The position numbers and the translations under genes are program-made. From Cellulomonas sp. PhB143 (GTDB lineage: Bacteria; Actinomycetota; Actinomycetes; Actinomycetales; Cellulomonadaceae): DNA of 64,000 nt. A model generated the notes under the pieces. It saw nothing but the letters and a program-made list of their open reading frames with translations. It was not told the origin of the DNA and searched no databases. Each line of letters starts with the position of its first letter. Position 1 is the stretch's first letter. Location of the stretch: contig NZ_RKIJ01000014.1 in NCBI RefSeq assembly GCF_003752595.1, positions 124,001 through 188,000 of the forward strand. The letters run 5' to 3'. This document shows positions 1 to 8,065 of the stretch, piece by piece.

Positions 1-1293
1 GCCGACGACCTCGCGGCCGGCCCCGCCGACGCCCTGGCCCTGCAGCAGTGGGTGGTCGACGCGTACCTGATCACCCTCGGCGCCCTGATCCTCGTGGCCG
101 GCTCGGTCTCCGACGTGCACGGCCGCCGACGCGTGCTGTGGTGGGGGCTGATCGGGTTCGCCGTCGCCTCCGTGCTGTGCGCCCTCGCGCCCACCGGCCC
201 GTTCCTCATCGGCGCCCGCGCGCTGCAGGGCGTCGCCGGCGCGCTGCTCGTCCCGAGCTCCCTCGCGCTCATCGTCTCGACGTTCACCGGCCCCGCGCAG
301 GGCCGCGCCATCGGGCGGTGGACGGCATGGTCCGGCACCGCGATGCTCGTCGGGCCGCTCCTCGGCGGCCTCTTCGTCGACACCCTGTCGTGGCGCTGGG
401 TGTTCGGCATCAACGTCCTGCCCGTGGCGGTCACGCTCTGGCTGCTGCGCGGCATCGACGACGTCCCCGAGCCCAGCGGCCGCCGCATCGACGTGCGCGG
501 CGCGGTGCTCGCCGCCGTCGGGCTCGCCGGACCCGTCTACGCGCTCATCGAGAGCTCCCGCTACGGCTGGGGGGACCCGGCCGTGTGGATACCGCTCGTC
601 GTCGGCCTGGCCTGCCTCGCCGGGTTCCTCGCCTGGGAGCGCGCCGCCCCGGACCCGATGCTGCCGCTGCGCCTGTTCGCAGTGCGCAACTTCGCGGTCG
701 GGAACGTCGCGACCGCCGCGATCTACGGCGCGCTCGGGTTCGGGCAGTTCGTCATCATCCTGTTCGTGCAGCAGGTCGCCGGGTACACCGCCACGGCGGC
801 GGGCCTGTCCATGCTGCCCGTGACCATCCTCATGCTGCTCGTCTCCGGGCGGGCGGGAGCCCTGGCGGGCCGCTACGGGCCGCGGTTCTTCATGTCTGTC
901 GGCCCCCTCGTCGGCGCCGCCGGCTACCTGCTGATGCTCACGACGACGGAGGACGCCGACTACTGGACGCAGCTGTTCCCCGGCGTCGCCGTCTTCGGCC
1001 TCGGCCTGGCCATGACGGTCTCCCCGCTGACCTCCGCGATCCTCGGGTTCATCCCCGCGGCCGACGCCGGCATCGGCTCCGCCACGAACAACGCCGTCTC
1101 GCGCATCGCCGGGCTCGTCGTCGTGGCGTTCGCCGGCGTGATCGTCGGGTCGCGGCTCGACGTCGACAGCTTCCACCGCGCGCTCGTCGTGACCGCCGCG
1201 CTGCTCGTCGTCGGAGGCCTCGTCAGCTGGGCGGGCATCCGCAACGCCCAGGTGACGGCGGCGCCCGACGACGCGGACGCCGTCGGGCAGTGA
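1..1293 (+). CDS. MFS drug-efflux transporter, DHA2-like (5' end missing)
   Basis: The reading frame is open from base 1 and its natural start lies before the window; 430 codons are visible. The first visible residues (QQWVVDAYLITLGALILVAGS) match TM1-TM2 of the 14-TM EmrB/QacA-type exporters. They are followed by the MFS loop motif D-x-x-GRRR at about codons 37-43. Repeated hydrophobic segments continue to the end, and the motif C-like stretch near codon 117 (GTAMLVGPLLGG) is typical of antiporters. The family uses proton motive force to export drugs or metabolites across the inner membrane; the substrate is unknown. It faces the ABC-F gene convergently, about 90 bp apart. Family assignment is firm, substrate is not. 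Confidence 0.88.
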   Translation, partial: ADDLAAGPADALALQQWVVDAYLITLGALILVAGSVSDVHGRRRVLWWGLIGFAVASVLCALAPTGPFLIGARALQGVAGALLVPSSLALIVSTFTGPAQGRAIGRWTAWSGTAMLVGPLLGGLFVDTLSWRWVFGINVLPVAVTLWLLRGIDDVPEPSGRRIDVRGAVLAAVGLAGPVYALIESSRYGWGDPAVWIPLVVGLACLAGFLAWERAAPDPMLPLRLFAVRNFAVGNVATAAIYGALGFGQFVIILFVQQVAGYTATAAGLSMLPVTILMLLVSGRAGALAGRYGPRFFMSVGPLVGAAGYLLMLTTTEDADYWTQLFPGVAVFGLGLAMTVSPLTSAILGFIPAADAGIGSATNNAVSRIAGLVVVAFAGVIVGSRLDVDSFHRALVVTAALLVVGGLVSWAGIRNAQVTAAPDDADAVGQ

Positions 1294-1380
1294 CGCTCGC
1301 ACCCGCTGTCGACCACGTCCTGTGTGCTGTTCCCGGACGCGGGAACGGTACTGATGACGTGCTCGGCACGGAAACCGGAG

Positions 1381-3066
1381 TCAGCGGGCCCGGGCGACCC
1401 GCTCGACGTCCCACACGGGCTCGGCCGTCTCGACCACGCGGCCGTCGGCCCCGAAGACCAGGAACCGGTCGAAGCCGCGCGCGAACCAGCGGTCGTGCGT
1501 GACGGTCACGACAGTGCCGTCGAACCCGGCCAGGCCCGCCTCGAGGGCCTCCGCGGAGTGCAGGTCGAGGTTGTCCGTCGGCTCGTCGAGCAGCAGCAGC
1601 GTGGCGCCGCCCAGCTCGAGCAGCAGGATCTGCAGCCGCGCCTGCTGCCCGCCGGACAGGGTCTCGTAGCGCTGCTCGGCCTGGCTCACGAGCCCGTAGC
1701 GGTCCAGCACCTTGGACGCCTGCTCGCGGCCCATGCCGGAGCGGTGGCCCTCGCCGCGGTGCAGGATCTCCAGCAGCGTGCGGCCCTCGAGCTCGGCGTG
1801 CCCGTGGTTCTGCGCGAACCAGCCCGGGCGCACGCGCGAGCCGAGCGCCGCCCGGCCCGTGTGGGTGACCGGCGCGATCGCCGGCGACCCCTCCGCGGGC
1901 TCGTGCTCCTTGTCGGGGTCGGATCCGCCGCGCGCGAGCAGCCGCATGAAGTGGCTCTTGCCGGACCCGTTGGACCCCAGCACCGCGACCCGCTCGCCGT
2001 AGAACAGCTCGGCGTCGAACGGTTCCATCAGCCCGGTGAGTCCCAGCGCCTCGCACGTCACCGCGCGCTTGGCCGTGCGCCCGCCGGTCAGGCGCACGCG
2101 CACGTTCTGCTCGCGCGCGAGCTGCGGGGGAGGGCCGGCCTCCTCGAACTTGCGCAGCCGCGTCTGGGCCGCCTGGTAGCGCGAGGCGAGGCCGTCGTTG
2201 AACTTCGACTTGGTCTTCAGCGTGTTGACCAGCGTCTTGAGCTGCGCGTGCTCCTCGTCCCAGCGCCGCAGCAGCTCCTCCTGGCGGTCGATCCGGTCCT
2301 GGCGCGCCTGCGCATAGGTGGCGAACCCGCCGCCGTGCACCCAGATCTTCGCGCCGGCGCTGCCCGGCTCGAGCGTGGCGACGTGCGTGGCGGTGTTCGC
2401 GAGCAGCTCGCGGTCGTGGCTGACGTACAGGAACGTCTTGGGTGAGGCGACCATCTCGGCCTCGAGCCACCGCTTGGTCGGCACGTCCAGGGCGTTGTCC
2501 GGCTCATCGAGCAGCAGGACCTCCTCGGGACCGCGCAGCAGCGCGGTGAGGATCAGGCGCTTGCGCTCGCCGCCGGAGAGGGTGCGCAGCTCGCGCCACT
2601 GGGCCTGGTCGAAGTCGATGCCGAGCACCTCGGTGGTGACCTTGTCCCACTCGGTCTCGGCGTCGTAGCCGCCCGCGTCGCCCCAGTCGACGATCGCCTG
2701 GGCGTAGCGCATCTGGGCGGGCTCGTCGTCGACCGTCATGATGCCCAGCTCGGCGTCGGCGAGCTCGCGGGCGGCCGCGCGCAGGGCCGGGGGCGCAGTG
2801 TCGGCGAGCGCCTCGCGGACGGTCGTCGGGTCGTCGTCGCGCACCACGACCTGGCGCATGACGCCGAGGCCACCCTGGACGGTCGCCGCGCCGCGGTGCG
2901 GGGCGAGGTCGCCCGTGACGACGCGCAGGAGCGTCGTCTTGCCGGCGCCGTTGGGCCCGATCAGCGCGGTGCGCGAGCCCGAGGGGACGCGCAGGCTCAC
3001 CCCGCCGAGCAGGGTGCGGCCGTCGGACAGCTCGTAGCCGACCTCGCTGATGTCGATGTGACCCAT
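1381..3066 (-). CDS. ABC-F family ATPase (duplicated ABC domains, no membrane domain)
   Basis: A 561-residue soluble protein with two ABC ATPase domains. Domain 1 has Walker A GPNGAGKTT at residues 37-45, signature LSGGERKRL near 163-171 and Walker B LLLDEPDN near 185-191. A charged helical linker (about 240-325) follows. Domain 2 has GSNGSGKS near 364-371 and a second LSGGQQARL signature near 455. There are no membrane segments, which fits ABC-F proteins that act on the ribosome in translation rescue or antibiotic resistance, rather than transport. Which ABC-F subgroup it belongs to cannot be told here. The start chosen is ATG 3066 (MGHIDISEVG), where homology begins; ATG 3075 is an alternative. 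A palindromic repeat lies immediately upstream. Confidence 0.88.
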   Translation of the reverse strand: MGHIDISEVGYELSDGRTLLGGVSLRVPSGSRTALIGPNGAGKTTLLRVVTGDLAPHRGAATVQGGLGVMRQVVVRDDDPTTVREALADTAPPALRAAARELADAELGIMTVDDEPAQMRYAQAIVDWGDAGGYDAETEWDKVTTEVLGIDFDQAQWRELRTLSGGERKRLILTALLRGPEEVLLLDEPDNALDVPTKRWLEAEMVASPKTFLYVSHDRELLANTATHVATLEPGSAGAKIWVHGGGFATYAQARQDRIDRQEELLRRWDEEHAQLKTLVNTLKTKSKFNDGLASRYQAAQTRLRKFEEAGPPPQLAREQNVRVRLTGGRTAKRAVTCEALGLTGLMEPFDAELFYGERVAVLGSNGSGKSHFMRLLARGGSDPDKEHEPAEGSPAIAPVTHTGRAALGSRVRPGWFAQNHGHAELEGRTLLEILHRGEGHRSGMGREQASKVLDRYGLVSQAEQRYETLSGGQQARLQILLLELGGATLLLLDEPTDNLDLHSAEALEAGLAGFDGTVVTVTHDRWFARGFDRFLVFGADGRVVETAEPVWDVERVARAR

Positions 3067-3120
3067 GGGGACCATGATCCCCGACCGGCGGGGGAGGGAC
3101 GACCGGTTTCTTCCCGGGCC

Positions 3121-3240
3121 GAGCACGGGCTTGCCGCCCCTCGAGCACGGGGTGCCCGCCGGGTCAGCGATGCTGACCCGGCGGCAACCCCGTGCTCGGC
3201 GGAGAAGGTGGGGGAGGGACGGAGAAGGTAAGGGAGGGAC
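3121..3240. repeat. Long imperfect palindrome plus tandem 20-bp repeat
   Basis: Arms at 3143-3168 and 3172-3197 pair over 26 bases with two mismatches around a 3-base loop. An extra half-arm (3121-3138) resembles the 3' arm. Two tandem 20-bp units at 3201-3220 and 3221-3240 differ at two positions. The element fills the gap between two minus-strand genes and could end transcription of the oxidoreductase or be a REP-like element. Confidence 0.75.
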
Positions 3241-3244
3241 AGGG

Positions 3245-4168
3245 TCAGACGCGCACGACGACCTTGCCGCGCACGTGGCCCGACTCGCTCGCCCGGTGCG
3301 CGTCCGCCGCGTCCGCGAGCTCGAACACCTCGGCGACCTCGACGCGTACGGACCCGGCGTCGATCAGCCGCGCCACCTCCGCCAGGTCGCCCGACGACGG
3401 CCGCACCCACGCGTAGACCCCGCCCAGCTCGTCGCGGGCCGCGGCCTCCGTGATGGAGGCGACCGTGCCGCCGTCGGCCAGGACGTCCTTCGTGGTCGCC
3501 AGGGCCTCGCCGCCCACGTAGTCGAGGACGACGTCGACCCCCTCGGGAGCGAGCGCGCGCACCCGCTCGGCCAGCCCGTCGCCATAGGCCACCGGCTCCG
3601 CGCCGAGGGCGCGCACGTAGTCGTGGTTGGCCTCCGAGGCGGTGCCGATGACGCGCGCCCCGCGGGCGGCCGCGATCTGCACGGCGAAGGACCCGACGCC
3701 GCCGGCCGCCGCGTGCACGAGGACGGTCTGGCCCTCGCGCACGCCGGTGCGCGCGATCGTCTGGTAGGCGGTCAGCCCCGCGAGCGGGACCGCGGCGGCC
3801 TCCTCGAACGACAGCGACGCGGGCTTTGTCGCGAGGGTGCGCACGGGCGCGGAGACGTACTCGGCGAAGGTGCCGCCGTGCAGGACGTCCTTGCGGACGT
3901 AGCCGAAGACCTCGTCGCCCACCTGGAGCTCGGGGGTGTCCAGGCCGACCTGCTCGACGACGCCCGCGACGTCCCAGCCGGGCACGACGGGGAAGTCGAC
4001 GTCCATGATCGCGTCGAGGTAGCCCTCGCGGACCTTCCAGTCGACGGGGTTGACGCTCGCCGCCTTCACGCGGACGAGGACGGAGTCGGGGCCGACCTTG
4101 GGCGTCGGCTGCTCCGTGAGCTCGAGGACGTCGGCGTGGCCATAGGTGCTGTAGGTGATCGCTCGCAT
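3245..4168 (-). CDS. NADP-dependent oxidoreductase, medium-chain (quinone oxidoreductase-like)
   Basis: A 307-residue MDR-family protein. The N-terminal GroES-like fold is recognisable from MRAITYSTYG through VLVRVKAASVNPVDWKVREG, and the Rossmann fold follows with the nucleotide-binding motif AAAGGVGSFAVQ near residues 150-160. The structural-zinc cysteine cluster of zinc alcohol dehydrogenases is absent, which favours a zinc-free NADPH:quinone reductase or enoyl-reductase-type activity. The start ATG 4168 was chosen because homology begins there; upstream codons are repeat-derived. The gene is alone on its strand and is divergent from the surface protein at 4387. The physiological substrate is unknown. 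Confidence 0.87.
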   Translation of the reverse strand: MRAITYSTYGHADVLELTEQPTPKVGPDSVLVRVKAASVNPVDWKVREGYLDAIMDVDFPVVPGWDVAGVVEQVGLDTPELQVGDEVFGYVRKDVLHGGTFAEYVSAPVRTLATKPASLSFEEAAAVPLAGLTAYQTIARTGVREGQTVLVHAAAGGVGSFAVQIAAARGARVIGTASEANHDYVRALGAEPVAYGDGLAERVRALAPEGVDVVLDYVGGEALATTKDVLADGGTVASITEAAARDELGGVYAWVRPSSGDLAEVARLIDAGSVRVEVAEVFELADAADAHRASESGHVRGKVVVRV

Positions 4169-4218
4169 ACGGGCGGCAACCGGGCGGCGGCCTGTCCCAT
4201 TCCGAGGCCCGCCGCGGT

Positions 4219-4289
4219 CCACCGCCGAACGTGTCATCAGTCGGCCCGATCGGCCGTCTCGACCCACAGATGGCGCGTTCGGCGGTGGG
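4219..4289. repeat. Palindromic repeat family 1, copy A (intergenic)
   Basis: An inverted repeat of about 70 bp. The outer arms (CCACCGCCGAACG at 4219-4231 and the complement ending at 4288) enclose a conserved centre containing TCATCAGTCGG and CGACCCAC. The same 70-bp unit recurs at 9114-9183 inside ligD. It lies between the divergent genes at 4168 and 4387. Confidence 0.85.
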
Positions 4290-4386
4290 AAGAAACCGGG
4301 GACGATCCGGACCCATCCGGTGGAGGGACCGTGCCGAACCCCTGTCAGGCCGCGACCGACGCGGCGCACGAACGAAGGGAACGACC

Positions 4387-5175
4387 ATGAAGGCACGCAC
4401 CCGCACGCTGCTTGCGGCACCCGCCCTCACGCTCGCCGCGATGTTCGCCGTCGCCGGCCCCGCCTCGGCCGCCGACACCACCCAGGGCCACCTGGACCCC
4501 GTCCCCCTCAACGGCGCCGACGCCTGGGGCACCGGGATGGTCTGGGTCGACGGCACCACGCTCAACGTCGAGATCGAGGCGAAGGGCCTGCTGGCCGACA
4601 GCCCGCACGCCGCGCACATCCACTTCGGCTCCGGCTCGCGCAACGAGTGCCCGTCGGCCGGCGACGACGCGGACGGCAGCGGCACGATCACCACCTCCGA
4701 GGGCATCCCGGCCTACGGCAACGTCCAGGTCTCGCTGACCACGAAGGGCGACACGTCCGCCGACTCGGCGCTCGCGGTGGACCGCTTCGACACCGCCAAG
4801 GGCGGCGACATCAGCTACCAGCGCGGCTCGATCAAGGTCTCCCAGGACGTGGCCGACGCGATCAGCGGCGGCAAGGCGGCCGTCGTCGTGCACGGCGTCG
4901 ACTACAACGGCGACGGCAAGTACGACGGCGACGCGAAGTCCGACCTCGACCCGAGCCTGCCGGCCGAGGCCACCGACCCGGCGCTGTGCGGCATCATGAC
5001 CGTCTCGCAGATGTCCGACATGCCCTCCGGCGGCGTCCAGACCGGCTCCGGCTCGACGTCCGGCGTCGAGAACGTCGGCCTCCTCGCGGCCGGTGGCGCC
5101 GCGGTGCTCGCCGGTGGCGCCCTGCTGATCCGTCGTCGCTCGAACCGCGGCGAGACCGTCGGCTCGGACAGCTGA
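4387..5175 (+). CDS. Secreted, sortase-linked CHRD-like surface protein
   Basis: A 262-residue exported protein. A Sec signal peptide occupies residues 1-29 (KARTRTLL, then a hydrophobic core, then GPASAA). The mature part carries paired histidine motifs (AAHIHFG and VVVHGVD) typical of CHRD and SOD-like beta domains, and a possible Asp-rich calcium loop (DYNGDGKYDGD). The C-terminus has a GGVQTGSG stretch, about 20 hydrophobic residues and an RRRSNRGE tail, a layout like a cell-wall sorting signal although no LPxTG is present. ATG 4387 is preceded by AAGGGA at 4375-4380. The stop overlaps the sortase start (TGATG), so the pair is translationally coupled. The two genes probably act together at the cell wall; the biochemical role of the CHRD-like domain is unknown. 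Confidence 0.83.
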   Translation: MKARTRTLLAAPALTLAAMFAVAGPASAADTTQGHLDPVPLNGADAWGTGMVWVDGTTLNVEIEAKGLLADSPHAAHIHFGSGSRNECPSAGDDADGSGTITTSEGIPAYGNVQVSLTTKGDTSADSALAVDRFDTAKGGDISYQRGSIKVSQDVADAISGGKAAVVVHGVDYNGDGKYDGDAKSDLDPSLPAEATDPALCGIMTVSQMSDMPSGGVQTGSGSTSGVENVGLLAAGGAAVLAGGALLIRRRSNRGETVGSDS

Positions 5176-5972
5176 TGGCTCCCGACGCCCGGTCCGCGGG
5201 GCCCGGCCCTTCGGCCGGGCGTCGCGGGGACGACGACGGCGCGGCCGCGGCGGGCGGCCGCCCGCGCCGGTCGCGGGCCCTGGTCGTGACGCTCGCCACC
5301 GTCCTCCTCGTGGGGGGCGGCGGCGCGGTCGCGGTCGGGCTCGCCACGCAGGACCCGGCGCCGCCCGCGGCGGACCCGGCGGCGAGCGACCGTTCGGCCG
5401 GTGCCGACGCGAGCCCCTCGCCGGAGCCCACGGTGAGCGCGGCCCCCGAGCCCGACCCGACGCCGGCCGATCCGACGCCGGCCGACCCCGCGCCGACCCC
5501 GGAGCCCGCGAAGGACCAGCCGTACCCGACGACCGTGCGGATCCCGTCGATCGACGTGGACTCCGACCTGGTGACGATGGGCCGGGCGAAGGACGGCGCC
5601 ATCGAGGTGCCGGGCGACGCCGACGTCTCGGTCGTCGACCACGCCGCCTGGTATAAGGGCTCGCCGCGGCCGGGCGCCGAGGGGCCCTCGGTGATCCTCG
5701 GGCACGTCGACAGCATCAACGGGCCCTCGGTCTTCCACGACCTCGGGCGCGTGGAGAAGGGCGACGAGGTGCTCGTGGACCGCAAGGACGGGACGACGGC
5801 GCAGTTCGTCGTCGACCACGTCGAGACCTACCCCAAAGACAAGTTCCCGACCATCGACGTCTACCGCAACACCGACGACGCGGAGCTGCGCGTCATCACC
5901 TGCGGGGGCGACATCGACCCGGGAACGGGTCACTACACCGACAACACGGTGGTGTACGCGCACCTCGCCTGA
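5175..5972 (+). CDS. Class F sortase
   Basis: A 265-residue transpeptidase with an N-terminal membrane anchor (about residues 37-58), a Pro/Ala/Asp-rich stalk to about residue 115 and a C-terminal sortase fold. The catalytic His is H177 in ILGHVDS and the nucleophile is C243 in VITCGGDID. Where sortases usually carry the catalytic Arg, 12-13 residues after Cys, this protein reads HYTDNTVV, so the Arg seems replaced by Thr. Coupling by one base to the preceding surface protein suggests it anchors that protein. A strong hairpin terminator follows, ending a two-gene operon. Family call is firm; activity is uncertain because of the missing Arg. Confidence 0.88.
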   Translation: MAPDARSAGPGPSAGRRGDDDGAAAAGGRPRRSRALVVTLATVLLVGGGGAVAVGLATQDPAPPAADPAASDRSAGADASPSPEPTVSAAPEPDPTPADPTPADPAPTPEPAKDQPYPTTVRIPSIDVDSDLVTMGRAKDGAIEVPGDADVSVVDHAAWYKGSPRPGAEGPSVILGHVDSINGPSVFHDLGRVEKGDEVLVDRKDGTTAQFVVDHVETYPKDKFPTIDVYRNTDDAELRVITCGGDIDPGTGHYTDNTVVYAHLA

Positions 5973-5986
5973 GGTGCCCACGAACC

Positions 5987-6047
5987 CCGCGCGGCGCGTC
6001 CGACCTGGGCCGGTGCCCTCTGTGCCCAGGTCCGGCGCGCCGCGCGG
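5987..6047 (+). terminator. Rho-independent-type terminator after the sortase gene
   Basis: Two 24-base arms (5987-6010 and 6024-6047) pair almost perfectly around a 13-base loop, followed by a T-rich run (TCTCTTCT). It separates the surface-protein/sortase pair from the ArsR/MFS pair. Confidence 0.8.
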
Positions 6048-6093
6048 TCTCTTCTGCCTCCGAACGTGGCTCCGAACGGATGCGCGCTGGACG

Positions 6094-6123
6094 TGAGAGG
6101 ACTCTCTCGATAGCCTCCTCTCA
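6094..6123. promoter_or_regulatory. Putative ArsR operator
   Basis: The inverted repeat TGAGAGGA (6094-6101) and TCCTCTCA (6116-6123), with a 14-base spacer, sits 28 bases upstream of the ArsR start. It overlaps a TAGCCT -10 candidate at 6111-6116. The position suggests autorepression. Confidence 0.5.
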
Positions 6124-6150
6124 GATAAATCCAGAGGCGCGGAGGCCCTG

Positions 6151-6732
6151 ATGGTCAACCCGTTCGGCGACATCGAGCTCGACGCGACGCGCATGCGCGC
6201 CCTGGCCCACCCCGTGCGGGTGCGGATCCTCGGCGAGCTCCAGCGGCACGGCCCGAGCACCGCCACCCGCCTCTCGCCCGACGTCGGCGCCACCCCGTCG
6301 GTGGCGAGCTGGCACCTGCGCCACCTCGCGGAGCACGGCCTCGTCCGCGACGCCGACGCCGGCGGGAACGGCCGCGAACGCTGGTGGGAGGCCACGAGCC
6401 GCGGCTTCCGGTACACGGCCGAGGGCGCGGGAGGCCAGGAGGCGGCACTGGGCCTGCGCGCGGCGATCGAGGAGGCGGAGGGCGACGTCGTGGGCGACTG
6501 GCACCGCGGCGTCGAGCCCGGGCTCCCGGACCGCTGGCTCGCCGTGGCGGGCCGGTCCAGCACCCGCGTGCTCGTCACGCCGGAGGAGGCCGTCGAGCTG
6601 GAGTCGGCGATCGAGGCGCTCCTGGCGCCCTTCGTCGTGCGCAAGGACGACCCCGCTGCAGCGCCCGCGGGAGCCAGGTCGGTGCTCCTCCTGCGCCACA
6701 CGCTCCCGGACGCGGGGCCCTCGGATGCCTGA
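6151..6732 (+). CDS. ArsR-family winged-helix transcriptional regulator
   Basis: A 193-residue regulator. The N-terminal wHTH (about residues 10-75) has the ArsR signature MRALAHPVRVRILGEL followed by SVASWHLRHLAEHGLV as recognition helix. The longer C-terminal half (EATSRGFRYTAEGAG onward) is typical of the HTH_20-type members paired with MFS pumps. There is no ELCVCDL-type metal-binding cysteine motif, so it probably senses an organic ligand. ATG 6151 is preceded by GGAGG at 6139-6143. It overlaps the downstream MFS gene by eight bases, forming an operon, and probably represses it through the inverted repeat at 6094-6123. Confidence 0.87.
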   Translation: MVNPFGDIELDATRMRALAHPVRVRILGELQRHGPSTATRLSPDVGATPSVASWHLRHLAEHGLVRDADAGGNGRERWWEATSRGFRYTAEGAGGQEAALGLRAAIEEAEGDVVGDWHRGVEPGLPDRWLAVAGRSSTRVLVTPEEAVELESAIEALLAPFVVRKDDPAAAPAGARSVLLLRHTLPDAGPSDA

Positions 6733-8053
6733 GGCGTCGTCGGGCCCGGACGCCCCGGCGGCGCGAGGCGGGACCTCGGTGGCGGACTCCGGCCGCCCGC
6801 TCTGGTGCGACGGCCGCTTCGTCACGTTCTGGGCCGCCCAGAGCGTCTCGGAGCTCGGGGACCGGGTCTCGGAGATCGCGCTGCCGTTCGTCGCCGTCGG
6901 CCTCGGGGCGAGCGCGACGGAGGTGGCCCTGCTCACCGCCCTGATCTGGCTGCCGAACCTGCTGGCCCTCCTCGTCGGCTCGTGGGTCGACCGACGCCCG
7001 CGCAAGCGCCCCCTGCTCGTCGGGGCCGACCTCGCCCGCGCGCTCGTCGTGCTGACCGTCCCGGCGGCGGCCCTCGTGGGCGGCCTGACGCTGGCCCAGC
7101 TCTTCGCGGTCGCGGTCCTCCTCGGGACGTGGTCGATGCTCTTCCGGTCCGCCTGGCAGCCGTTCTTCGTCGCGCTCGTGCGCCGTGAGCAGTACGTCGA
7201 GGCCAACGGCCTGCTCAGCGCGACCCGCTCGGGGTCCTTCGTCGTCGGGCCCGCGCTCGGGGGCGGGCTGGTCCAGCTCCTCACCGCCCCGGTCGCCCTC
7301 GTCGTCGACGGCCTCTCCTTCCTGCTGTCCGCGGTGCTGCTGCGCCGGGTGCGGGTCACCGAGCGGGCGCCGGCGCCCGCAACGGGGGGCGAGCCCCTGC
7401 GCGCCCGGCTCGCCGAGGGGCTGCGGCTCGTGGTCCGGCACCCGATCCTGCGCCCGGCGCTGTGCTGCGTCTCGTGGGTCAACTTCTTCACCATCATGAC
7501 GAGCGCGCTCCTCGTCGTGTTCGCCAGCCGCGACCTCGGCCTGCCGGCAGGCGTCATCGGCGTCGCGCTCGGTGTGGGGGCTGGCGGCGGCCTGTTCGGA
7601 GCCCTCCTCGCGGGGCGCGTGGCCCGGTGGATCGGCACGGGCCGCACGATCGCGCTCGGCGCCGTCGTCTTCACCGTGCCGCTCGCGGCCCTGCCCCTCG
7701 CGCACGGGTCCGACCTCGCGAAGGCCGCCGTCCTCGCCGGCGTCGAGGCGGCGAGCGCCTTCGGGGTGATGCTCTTCGACGTCAACCTCAACGCCGTCAC
7801 GGCGGCGGCCATCCCGGACGCCGTGCGGGCCAGGGTCCAGGGAGCGTTCACGAGCGTGAACTACGGGGCACGACCGCTGGGGGCCGCCGCCGGGGGCGTC
7901 CTCGCCGGGCTGGTCGGCCTCGGCCCGACCCTCGTGGTCGCCGGGCTCGGCGGTGCGCTCGGCGCGCTCTGGCTCGTGGGGACCCCGTTGCTCGCGCTCC
8001 GGTCCGTCGACGACGTCGAGGACCCCGACGGCGGCGGCTCGCCCGGGTCGTGA
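6725..8053 (+). CDS. MFS transporter (12-TM, EntS-like)
   Basis: A 442-residue protein with about 12 hydrophobic segments. The start of TM1 (RFVTFWAAQSVSELGDRVSEIALPF) and the loop motif SWVDRRPRKRPLL are characteristic of the MFS_3/EntS group that exports siderophores or drugs. A long hydrophilic N-terminal tail (about 25 residues) precedes TM1. The gene overlaps the end of the ArsR regulator by eight bases, so it is co-transcribed and presumably derepressed by that regulator's ligand. It converges on ligD with a 12-bp gap. Substrate unknown. Confidence 0.87.
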   Translation: MPEASSGPDAPAARGGTSVADSGRPLWCDGRFVTFWAAQSVSELGDRVSEIALPFVAVGLGASATEVALLTALIWLPNLLALLVGSWVDRRPRKRPLLVGADLARALVVLTVPAAALVGGLTLAQLFAVAVLLGTWSMLFRSAWQPFFVALVRREQYVEANGLLSATRSGSFVVGPALGGGLVQLLTAPVALVVDGLSFLLSAVLLRRVRVTERAPAPATGGEPLRARLAEGLRLVVRHPILRPALCCVSWVNFFTIMTSALLVVFASRDLGLPAGVIGVALGVGAGGGLFGALLAGRVARWIGTGRTIALGAVVFTVPLAALPLAHGSDLAKAAVLAGVEAASAFGVMLFDVNLNAVTAAAIPDAVRARVQGAFTSVNYGARPLGAAAGGVLAGLVGLGPTLVVAGLGGALGALWLVGTPLLALRSVDDVEDPDGGGSPGS

Positions 8054-8065
8054 CACGCCCGGGCG

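Noticed and set aside
4169-4386. Extended N-termini for the oxidoreductase (upstream of 4168) and the surface protein (upstream of 4387)
   Set aside because: The extra codons are made of the family 1 repeat, and the conserved starts at 4168 and 4387 have better support, with a ribosome site at 4375.
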